Shown piece after piece: positions 38,606-50,600 of a DNA stretch of 64,000 nt; the stretch's first letter is position 1; every line of letters begins with the position of its first letter. The position numbers were made by a program, and so were the translations under genes. Source of the stretch: Acridotheres tristis (taxonomy: Eukaryota; Chordata; Aves; Passeriformes; Sturnidae); assembly GCA_037013685.1 (NCBI GenBank), contig CM072886.1, forward strand, positions 4,340,001-4,404,000. Reading direction: 5' to 3'. The notes beneath the pieces were generated by a model. That model worked only from the letters and a program-made list of their open reading frames with translations, was not told where the DNA came from and did no database searches.

Positions 38606-41600
38606 GTTAGAGCCGACCAAGATACTTGGATTTGATTTTTAATCAATTTAATTTAAATTATTGTATTGCCAAAAGTTTCTGTGGGCAATCTATCAAAGAG
38701 TTTTGCTTACATCCCTTTATACAAGCTCTCATCCTTTCTAGGTTAAACAGTGCATGGAGTAAGCACAGCTGAGTGATGTGCTGTAATATTTTTTTTTTAA
38801 AGTTTAACCTTTAATTTTAAGAATGAAATAATATGAAATTGATTAACATTTAAAAAAGAATAGAAGCAAAAAAAAATTGGATAAAGAAAGAAAAGGGGGC
38901 TTTGAGAAAGAAATTATAATAATTAGAAGTTATAGTAATTTTGTACATTTTGTACATAATTTTGTACATTTTCATAAATTCTATCGTTTTGAACAATGTG
39001 TTTCACTCCATCTCAATGCTTTTGTTCCACTTACACATACAACATATGATACTTAACCATAAAAAATTATTTTTAAACAATTGCTGATGAATTCTTACAA
39101 CCTCAAGTTCCATAATCCAGTTGTGACATATTGGAGAATATGATTTTGAATAACAAAGAGAGAAATGGAAATTAATCCATTGGGAACTATGCTTTTTGCT
39201 TGAGAGGAGGTTAAACACTGAACTAATCTCTGCAGTCTAAGAGCTAGAGGATCATTGTCAAAAATAGCAAATAATGAAAAAGGCTGCAGTTCTTCCTTGC
39301 ACTTCTTGTATATCTTGACTCAATGAAGGGTTCATTCTATTTTCACAGAATAATCATAAGCGAGATTAGTTCTGTGCAAAGCTCTTTGCAAATCACAAAG
39401 TCGAGAAGTTTGTGCTAAGGAATATTTTGCAGCCTGAGGGTCAAAGTTTCTGATGAAAGAATAGCAAATTTATACAGCCTTTCCAGTTAGTTAGGGTAAA
39501 GTGAAATTCAAAGTCTGGCTCATGACTGACACAACAGGGTATAGCACAAAAATACGTTCTGTGTTCAACTTCCTGACAAATTCTTGTTTGTTTATTTTAA
39601 AAAGATTTTCATAGTGCTAAACAAGCAGAAAACAATCTACAGATTTACTGCTACACGTGCCCTGTGGATCTTCAGTCCCTTCCATCCAATACGAAGAAGA
39701 GCAATTAAAATTTTAGTACATTCATATCCTTTTATCTGCTTTATTCACTCTTTTGGATTATAAAATCTTACATAATCCTGTGTTTACAGCATTTAGTTAG
39801 TCTGGTCTTTTCCTCACTACAGGCAGATTCTAATTATGAATCACCTTAGATATTATTAGTGTTTTAATGCTCTTGTGATATTTAGAAATAAATGTTGAGT
39901 ATTTGGTTTATTAATCCTGATTTTCTACAGATTTGTGTTTTGAGCTCTGACATTGGTTTCCTGATGTGTCATAAACAAGTATCTCATTCTGAAGCATTTC
40001 CCAGTGAGAAGATTGATAAGATCTCTATCCTCTTTTTCATCTTCTGCTTACCCATATGTGGAAATTAAATTCAACTCATATTCCAAAGCTGATAAACCAT
40101 TGGCCAGTTTTGAGAGAAAAGGTTGAGATGGGCAAGCACATGCAGGAAAACACAGAAAAAAAACCATGTAAACTTAGTTTCTTTGGGAAATAAGATTCAA
40201 AAAGTGTATGTGTGGTATATGAAAGTAAATCTTTCCAGGAATGCTGTTGCAGGGAATGCCTTGGAAATAAAAAGGTAATACAGATCCCACCTCATATATC
40301 ATATTTAGGGGGTGGGAATCACAAGTGTATTGCTCCAGTTTGGCACTGGGGAAGGACACCTGAGCTGTTGCTGGGGGCTGAATCAGACCCAGAGTGGAAT
40401 CTGTGAGTCCCTGTGTGGATTTCAGATTTCCAGCCATCTCCTGGCTCTGTGGTGTGAGGTGACTTCAATGACTCGAGGTTGTCATGGTAGCAGTGTGCAG
40501 ACATCCCTGGATGTGATGCCTCCTCTCTGGGCAGAAGTTGTCTGGCATTGGCCTTTCCATGAGTGGTCCAGCTCCTTCTGGCAGCTGGACCCTGCCTAGA
40601 GGTAAAGCCAGGAATTTCTTTTCTTGTGAGGATGGAGAGGATGGATAATGGCAAAGATGGGTGGCTTTCCCACACTCTTCTGCCCTATGGATTGCCCACA
40701 GGTGTGGTGCAACAAGATCCAGCTCCAGAGTCATGGGCTTGAGCTTAGGTGTCAACATATGAGCTCCTGTTCTGTGGGCCAGCAGGTCCCAGACAGCACC
40801 TGGGAGCCCCTAGAGTTGGCCAAGAGGGGCATCACAATACAAAAACCCCATTAATCCATTAGAGAGCATCCAAAGCAGGACTTTGAAGATGGTGAATGGT
40901 CTGGAGGGGAAGCCACATGAGGAGTGGCAGAGGGAAATCAGTCTGCTCAGCCTGGAGGAGGCTGAGGGGAGACTCATTGGGGTCTTCAACTTCCTTGTGA
41001 GGGGCAGACCCTGAGCTCTTTGCTCTGGTGACAAGTGACAGCACTTGAGGAAACAGCTGGAGCCAAGCCAGGGGAGGTTTAGGTTGGATATAAAGAAAAA
41101 GTTCTTCCCCCAGAGGGTGGCTGGGCACTGAACAGGCTCCCCAGGGCAGTGGACACAGCACCAAACATGACAGAGCTCAAGAAGCAGTGAAATAATGCTC
41201 TCAAGCACATGATGTGACTCTTGGGATGTCCTGAAAAGGGCCAGGAGTTGGCCTTGATGACCCTGATAGGTCCCTTCAAACTCAGCTTATCCTATGATTC
41301 TGTGATCTAGAGTTGTTTGAGACTCCTGCAATCACCCTGTCAAGATTTTGTGCTGTCCTTTGGAAGAGAAAAGCTTTGCCAGGTCAGAGGCAGGTTTGGG
41401 CTCACCTGTGTGATTTTGGCAAGTGTTTAACTTGTATGCTGTAAAATGAAACTAAAATTCCATCCTTCCACCCAATCCCAGAGTGGTTGAGGGTCCTATT
41501 GCCAGGCTGTAATCAATACACAATTCCATGAATAACAGCAGTAGTGTGTTGTCATCTAACATGGCTCAAAATCAGTGAATACTGTGCATGCTGTTCTTAC

Positions 41601-44600
41601 ATGTGCTTTAAATAAAAAGCCAGATATTAAGCCAGTGGCTAATGCAATATTTAGTTACATTTCTGAATCCGTGTTGTATTCTTTGCCTTCACTCCCATGA
41701 CTTACACTGTTCACCTGGTTTATCATGTGCACCATTGTAACTAATTGTGTATTCATGGCTCTGACAGAGTCATCCAAGTCTTCGTCGTCTTCATGGAACA
41801 CATATGTTGAGTAAGTATCTATGGGTATGTATATTTTTAATTTATGCAGTTGTACTGAGTTATTGAGACTTGACACTTTCACTCGAGATGGTTTGTGGGA
41901 GATTTAAAAGGAAAGTTGCTTGTCTTAAGAGTGTTTTTAAATTTAGATTTTATTTGAGGAAGTAGTTTGTCTTTAAACCAAATATATACAATAATTTTGG
42001 TGTTACAGGAGAGAGTAAGTAGATTAAGTTCCACCGTTGAACTGGCTTCAAGACTGTTCTGATGCTCCAGTTTTCCCACTTTCTGAAGTTACTCAGTAAT
42101 CATTTGCTCTCTATCAAGATGTATTTCCTATTGTTACTCATGCTGATTGAGCACATGGGAGTTGCTGTCTTTCAGAATTCTGGCTAATTATATTGAAATG
42201 CTGAGTTTTGCTCTAATAAAATGTTCTGTCAGAAGCACTTGGCTGCAGAGTGCTGTTAGAATGTAAAGCTTTTATCTTCAGTGCTGCCAACACCTGCAAT
42301 GTTAAATCACAATAAGTCCATGCTTTGTAGTCAGTCTTGAAATGTATAGTGCTGTGGGGTTTTTGGTTTTGTTTTCTTTTTCAGACACTATTTCAGCTGT
42401 CACTTCTTCACTTTGGCAAAAATGCTAGAATATGAATACTGATAATTCTAACACCTAACACAAAGGAGAAGATTCCCCAATACTTAGTATTAAAAACAGA
42501 TTTTAAATTATTTTTTACTGTATCATGTTAAATGACACTGAAACAGCTTGGAATGGCAAACTCTCATGCAAGCAGGAGCCAGGCTCTGCATGGTATTAAA
42601 ATACACAACTCCAGAAGATGCTGAGGTGCTTCCCTACCTATGAGAGAGTTAAAGGTTGGATCAGAGTTGTGTGTGCTGTTGGCATCAACTACCATTCAAA
42701 TGCATCTCAAGCATAATTTCAGAATACTTATTTCCAAATAAAAAGGGAAGCACTACATCCATATAATTTCTTAGTGCATTTGCTGACTACCAAATGAAAG
42801 CCTTTTGAATTCTGTAGGGATATTGCTGCCTTCTTCAAATTATAAGTGCACTCAGTTAAGTCCAGAAGAGCTTTTACTGATAATTTTCCATTAATAAGAA
42901 TAATTGCCATCTTAAATTGAAAACCCTCTACTCTTGTATTCCTCTAAGTGTTTTAAATACTCTGCACAGAAATGGTTGCTGTGTGCCCAAAGGAAATAAC
43001 ACAGCACATCACACGTTCACTTGGCTGTTTGAAACTGGAGGAAGGTACAAATGTGGATCTTTATTTTAGTTACTGGGAGTTTGGTGTTTCTGAAATTATG
43101 GGGACGCACGTGAAAGAATTTATAAAAAATTGACGAATGCCAAAAAGTGTGTGTGTCATGGGTTGCACATTAATAGCCATGTCCAGGTTGCAGTCAGCTG
43201 TTTCCAGCGCCATGTTAGCCAGATGCTGATGGAATACACTGAAATCCAACAGAAATCTGTTGGTTGTCCCCAGCATTGTCTGAGTTGGCTGGCCCAGACA
43301 TTAAATAATCTGACCTTACCTCTTCCATTGAGTACTAACCCTCCTCTTTCCCTTTGACTCTTTTCTCCCCCCTCTTAGATTTACTTTCACTGGCATTTAC
43401 ACTTTTGAATCATTGATAAAAATATTGGCAACAGGATTCTGTCTAAATGAATTCACTTTCCTTCGGGATCCCTGGAACTGGTTGGATTTCACCGTTATCG
43501 TCATGGCGTAAGTGGGGACAAATAAAATTTGGATTACCTGCCTCGACTCTGTTCTCATTGTTGTGGTACAAAAGGCTGTATGTGGTTTATAAACCAACCC
43601 ATGGCTCCTAATTGCACCTGAAACTGTCTAGAACATTGACTTTTCCCCTTGTTTAGCACTCACTGTGTTACAATAATATTTTAGCCTTTCAAGAAGGGAA
43701 TAGAGATGTGCAGAGCAAGATATTCCCAGTGGTGGGTATGTATGAATGGATGTGTTTAGACTGGTGAAATGTAAAGGCTGGGCATAAATAGAGACTTTCT
43801 GACCACATGAATGAAAGTATAATTTTGCAGTTAGAGTGATGGGTATAGATAGGTATAGATGGTGGATTTAATTGCAACTTCATCTCCAAAAATCATAGTT
43901 AAAGCCTAATTTTCTGGTAATTAGCAAGCTTGTATATACTGGTTAAGTGCAACTACAGAAAAGAGGTCAAACCAGTTCAGCCAGCATTTGTAAATTTATA
44001 ATTTTGAGTGGTACCTTTGCATCTTAAATGAATGATATTTTAAGATGCTCACACAAAAGCCACTGTGCACAAGCCAGGAGCCACCTCAGAGGAAACTAAT
44101 AATGAAGAAACGCATTTTTATTTTATATGTCTTCAGTCAAATCTTTCATATGTAGTCTTTTAAATACTTAAAATACACTTGGAAAAATGGACATGCAAGA
44201 ATGACCACTGTACATAACTACCCTGTTAACTCTGTTCAACCACTTGGTTTTTCACATCTGGTCTTTACAGGTACGTGGGAGCATTTAGTGACTTGGGGAG
44301 TGTGTCAGTCCTCAGGACTTTCAGGGTTCTCAGAGCTTTAAAAACCATTTCAGTAGTCCCAGGTAAGAAATCTTACTTGCTGAGTATTTGTTTCTACTTA
44401 CAGCTCATTCTTTGCTTCATTCAAAATGCTGGCTTTTGCCTTTTTTTCCCCCCACATCTTTCACAATTTGCAGACACCACTGAATTTGTGCACACAAAAA
44501 GTGTTTCAGTTCATCTATCCCAGTCAGAATGAATGATGTTAGAAAGAATATTGAATATAGTTTGTTTTATTCATTATGCTTTTAAAGATACTGTTCACAG

Positions 44601-47600
44601 TTTATAATGCCAGTTTTACAGAATGATGTGTGTGTTATGGTTCCACAGAAATAATTCTGGATATTGGAGGGACTTTACCAATAATGATCTTGCATCATCA
44701 ATCCATGCCAGGAAAGGTTCAAATTGGATATTATCTTCACAAATTACCAGTGTTAGAAGTGTCATTTGAATTATGCATATTGCTTTTCATAGATAAAGAA
44801 AACTAGACTATATCTGGTTTGTCATTTTTGTGTGACCATTTTTCAGGGATTAAAGGAACATCTAAAAATTGTAGGGTCAACGAAAGGAGTAAAATGATAT
44901 TTCTCTCATAATAGTCACTTTCATCTTAAATATAGTCGTATTACAAATATATTTGCCACATATTATCCTGTAATTCTTATACTTTGGCTTTTATACATTG
45001 TTTTAACTCTAATCGAGTATGGTATTTGAATCTCAGTTCTTCATCCTGTTTTTCCTATTTACATTGTATTTTTAGGGCTCAAGATCATTGTAGGAGCACT
45101 TATCCAGTCTGTTAAGAAACTTGCTAATGTGATGATCCTGACTGTTTTCTGCTTGAGTGTTTTTGCCCTCATAGGCCTCCAGCTTTTTAAGGGCAATCTC
45201 AGGCAAAAGTGTATCAGGAACACGACAGAGTTTTGTAATAAAACATGGGAAAGTTATGAAAAGTTTGTTAATGATTCAGGTAATTTTTTTCTCCTTAATT
45301 CTTCTTTAGATGATGCTATAGACATCTATACATGCATGTATAACCACTGCTGTGAATTATGTTGATGTTTTGATTGATATTTTGATGAGTAACTACCTGA
45401 TAATGGCCTTCTGATTGCCAGAGCAGCTTGCAGGCATCCAGGAATGCACTCCTTCCCTTCATTATAAGAAAAAGCACTCCCAAATTTTCCAGTAACATGC
45501 AGATCTGTTTCCCCAAATGATATGACAGTAACTGAAACATGCATTAGCTCATTCTCTGTTGTAATTCCCCAAAGCTCACCTTATACTACAAGCTGCAGAG
45601 CCCATGCATCTTCATTTTCCTGCTCAGTGAGAACTGCCGCTCAGCTTAAAACAGAGGAATTTGTTCAAAAGTCAAATTACTTTCTCCTTGACATCAAATA
45701 TATCTTCTTTTATGTCTTATATAACATATATACACTACATATGTTGCATGTTTATACCTTGGCTAACGCTGGTGATGGAACCATGGAGCAGAGACCTGAA
45801 AATGCATCAAAGCGTTCTCAGAGGAACAACTGTAAAATGATGCAGTTCAGAAGAGCAAAGCAAAGCCTTGTTAAAGGAGAAGCTTCGATATATGTGAAAA
45901 AAAAAAAACAAACAGATTCAAAATAATCAATGTCTGTGCCAGAAATATGAAGAAAGCTTCATCAGTGAAGAATATCTCTCCCAGTGAGTTCAGACATAGC
46001 AACAGTGCACAGGAAGAGAAGAACTTTCCCAGGGAAACTCTCAAAATACATGAAAAGTCACCCAGAATTGCTGTTTGTCCACACACTGTGTGGGAGATTT
46101 GTTCAGACAGGATTTCTTCAATAATTTCAAAGTCCAGGGGAAGGAAGTGTAGAAAAGATTTTTGAGGAAAACCTTTTATTTTCCTTGTTCCTACCAAAAG
46201 ACCACACATAAGAAGGAAGTAATTTACATGTACAGAATGCTGTAAAAATCATAATTGAAAGCAAACTTGAAAAAGAACCAGACAGTGACTAGAACACTGT
46301 AGCAGAGACCATAAATGTGACAAAGCTGGGCTAAAAATGCTGATTTTCTGTGCTGAAGAAAAAGAAGTAAAAAGATCTATATTTTAGTATATGCAGATAT
46401 TGAAGCTGTATAAAGGCAATGGTGTGGAGAAAACAGAGCTCAAGAAATATAAAATCTGTGATGTTTCACAACCTTTGTGTTGTTCAAATCCAATGCCAAA
46501 AAGGAGAGCCCAGACAGGTTTAATGCATGATGACTTTCTTATAGGATTTAGGATATAGAGCCCTGTAAGCCCAGTTTTCTATAAAACTACTTTTATATAT
46601 TTTTATGGACTCTGTTCATCCTGATTTTGTGGGAAGTTGCCATCTCCCAAATGGAAACTATGTGTTATTATGATTCTCTGAAGTTCAATCACTGAATCTT
46701 CTTGAAAAAATCCCACTTTTTTTTTTTTTTTTTTTCTTCCTTCAGTTTGCAGGAGTGGAGGTGAGCAAATTTTCAGTGGGAAGTAGCCCAGATAGGGATT
46801 CATTCCTTTATAGGGTATTTGTATGGTATGGCAAAGCTGATATCAAAGGTTCCTGGTGGTTCTGAATCGTGCTGACTTGTCTGATGAGCACAGGAGATGT
46901 TTGAGAAGCACCAGGGAGACATGAGACTTCCCTTACATCTGGGATAATAAATCCGCATCTTAATGGAGATAATTAGCAATTAGCTGAAGCTTTTACTTTG
47001 ATTCTGCTGATAACAGAGTAACTAATGCTAAGAGAAATAGGGGAAGAGTTCAAAAAGGGCACAGCTCCAGCATCCTAATGGATAAATCTGCATTTCTCAG
47101 CTAAGGGGGGTTAGGAGCTGCTGTTTGGCTCAGCAGTGGGGGATATTCACACAAGCAAAAACTCTTTCTTCCCCCTGAGAACCAGACTTTGTTTTTATTG
47201 CTCATTGGAAACAGAACTGGTCTATTCTACTCTTAGCAATGTTTGCACATGTTCTTGGAGAGGGGTAATTGCTGTGGGCCAGAACTCTGCCAGTTTGTGC
47301 CAACATTTGCCAAATACTGGATTGATTTAACATTTAGATTAGATGTTAAGGAGAAATTCTTTATTCAGAGAGTGGTGAGACCCTGGCACAGGGTGCCCAG
47401 AGAAGCTGTGGCTGACCCCTGGATCCCTGGAAGTGTCCAAGGCCAGGCTGGACGGGGTTTGGAGCAACCTGGGATAGTGGGAGGTGTCCCTGCCCATGGC
47501 AGGAGTTTGGAATGAGATGAGTTTTACAGTCCCTTCCAACCCAAACCACTCTGGGATTCTGTCACTGTGTTTGAGCTTGTCTTCCAATTCTCCATTTCCT

Positions 47601-50600
47601 TTATACAGATGTAGCCAAAGTGATAATACCTTTAAAAATTCTGCATTAAAGGACTGCCTTCAGTCTGAAACTTGAGCACACACATATGCATGTTTATAAA
47701 TGAGGCCAGGGCACCCTGCAATCTGGTGCAGTTCATGTGAGCACAGGAAACCTGTGCACTAGCTCTTACAGGTCACTGGTTGCTCATCACTACTCATATT
47801 AAATGATAGAGGATTCAGGCTAAAAAGTGCTCTGGGTTTAATTTTTGCCCCTTTTTTTTTAATAGATGACTTCGCTAGGAAAAATGGTACTGTGGATATT
47901 TTGCTGTGTGGTCCTGGTGCTGGGTGAGTGCACTTAGGATTATTTCTTCCTTGAAAGTTTTCTCTGCCTCAGTGCTTCTATATTTGCTCAGTCATGTGAG
48001 ACAAAAGCAGAAATTCCGTTCTTTCCTTGAATGCAGAAATAGGAACACAGAAAACAAAGTATAGCAAACACTCAGATAATTTAAGTCTTGTAGGGAATGA
48101 AGTATGAACTTGCAGTTGGCTTATTCAGGTCTAATTAGTCTTTTAGACTTCCCTTAAGTGTTGTCTTCCTCTTTCCAATGGATGTATGAGAGAAAATATG
48201 AAAGATCTGGGATATAGCACAGGACAGACACGCCTCTCTGTGAAGGCTCATGAGTGTTAAACTGGAAAAACAAAACTCAGATTTTGGAGAGCAGGTTTGG
48301 GCAAGAGGGAGATGTGACTGCTTTGCAGTGAGGGGCAGGGGATGAGGATTGGTGATGAGGGGGCTCTCCTGGGATGGTGGTCTACTCCCACCTGTCTTCT
48401 TCCTTTGTTTCTGGATTGTGGATGCTGCTTTTTCCATCCCTCCTTCCAGCCAACATTACCTGGAGTAGAAAATTGTTTTGCACTGTAATGAACAACAGAG
48501 CTGAAACATAATCAGAACTCTTACATAAAGCTGAAGTTTTCCTTGAAATCTGCACATTTATAAGAGCTCCACTTTTTGTTATTAATTCTAGAGACTGTCC
48601 TCCTGGCTATAAATGCTGTAAAATTGGGCCAAATCCCGATTATGGTTTCACCAGTTTTGATACATTTGGCTGGGCTTTTCTTTCCTTATTCCGCCTGATG
48701 ACCCAGGACTGCTGGGAGCGTCTGTACCAACAGGTAACAGTTTTGTGCATGGTTCAGAATCTTCAGATCTTAATTAGCTGAAGTAGAAAATGTGTAGAGA
48801 GGACAAGAAACCTCAAATAAAAGCAACAGCTGCAAGCCATCCAGCCCACGTCTTCCCTGTGACTCCTAGAAAAGGGATGCTGAAGTGCTTCCCTGTCTTT
48901 TCACCCTGCTCTTGGAAAAAAATCCTAAAAGGGTTCTGTATTGTCCTTCAAAAATACAAAAATGCCTCCTTGATTGTCTTCATGGGATGTACAATCAATG
49001 ATTCACATGTGAGCGTATAGGAGGAGGGAGGAAGACAGTGAAGAATAGCAAAGAAATTTCTAATTCCACTTAAGCTTCCTGAAGCATTGTGTCTAGGAAG
49101 CTCAGTGCTTTTAAAGAATTTCAGGGACACACTGAAAGCCTACTTGGTATTTTTTGTGGTAATGTTTGTCTCTGGGGTGTGTTGCTTGCAGACCCTCAGA
49201 GCTTCTGGGAAGGTGTATGTAGTCTTCTTCATGATGGTCATCTTTCTGGGCTCATTTTATCTAGTCAACTTGATTCTGGCTGTAGTAACGATGGCATATG
49301 AGGACCAGAACAAAGCCACCATTGCTGAAACTGAGGCAAAGGAAAGGAAATTTCGGGAAGCTATGGAACTACTGCAGAAGGAGCAAGAGGTATGTAAATG
49401 ATTCGCTTGCAATACACATTTCTTAAAGGTTAGCAGAGATTTGTAAGTGTGTAGTTAGGAATTTCACTGTTAATTTGGACTTCTTTTATACAAAAGGTGT
49501 TACACAGTGTCTATGGACTGGAACACATCCTTTGTCTGTTGTAAAATCTTGTTTTGTAGGACATAGAGTGAAGGGGCTTGAGTGGGTGAGAGTGGGTTGA
49601 AGATATTTTTGGTCACGTAGCATGGTTTAGGTTTGGAAGGGACCTTAAAGATCATCTCATTCCAAGCCCCTGCCATGGCCAGGGACACCTTCCACTAGAC
49701 CAAGCTGCTCAGAGCCCCATCCAGACCTAAGAAAAAACATCACTCCCTGTGTACAGCTGTAGATAAAAACCACTCATGGAAATAGGAGCAAGTGATAACA
49801 TTGGAATTAGTGATTCCTGGAGCTGCAGAACAATTCCTTGTTCAGCTGTGTATGTTTCCTGTGAAACAATGACTTATTCTGGTTAAAAAGCATTAGAGGT
49901 GATGTTATTTTAAGACAAGCAGTATTTTTAAATCTGGAAAACATAAAATTCCATCAATCAGCAGCTTCCAAAAGAACATGTAGTTGTTTTAAAATTATTT
50001 TTTATTCTACTTTGTCATTTGGGCTGCTGAACAAAGAAACATACAATAATTCTGCTGCATTAACATCTGAGCCAAAACCTATTGTAGTTGAACAAAAAGT
50101 CTCTTGGTAACATAAATAACATAGAAACTTCTGGAAAAAGATACTCCTGCATTTTTAAAATATCACCCTAAAATCAGCATGGGAAGGAAAATCATCCACA
50201 CTGTGAATATAGTCCCAAGGATCCCCAATGAAAAGAAAGAATTTTATTATGGTTCAAACGTTTATTTTGGGGAAAGGATATATTCTACTGCATTATTTTC
50301 AAACTGAGAATTTTTATTGTAAGCAAATTTGCCATATGGAGGAGTAGGAGCTATAATGTGATTATTTTGCCTCTAGCAGGCCCAGTACATGTGATCCTAT
50401 AACACACTGCAAATAGCAAATTGTTCAGTGCTCCATATGTTGGGGAAATTCTCTCCTCTTTCTTTTAGCATTATCACATATTTGAAGATTTTTAACGAGT
50501 TTGTGAAACACAAATTGTTAACAGGAAATAATAATATTGAGCACACAAGCTTTTTCTTTCTGCTTTTATTCTAAGCACCCAGCAAAAATATAAAAATATA

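Noticed and set aside
40312..41279. Cluster of open frames of 95-132 codons
   Set aside because: Those from 40.8 kb on are CR1; the rest have no similarity and lie in the U12-type intron.
43508..45075. Search for a second, mutually exclusive copy of the DI S4 exon
   Set aside because: Only one copy (44271-44362) was found; no second [14 protein letters not shown] stretch is present in the adjacent introns.
45522..45926. 134-codon open frame in the large SCN10A-like intron
   Set aside because: No similarity to NaV channels or other families known to me, and phases do not fit as an extra exon.
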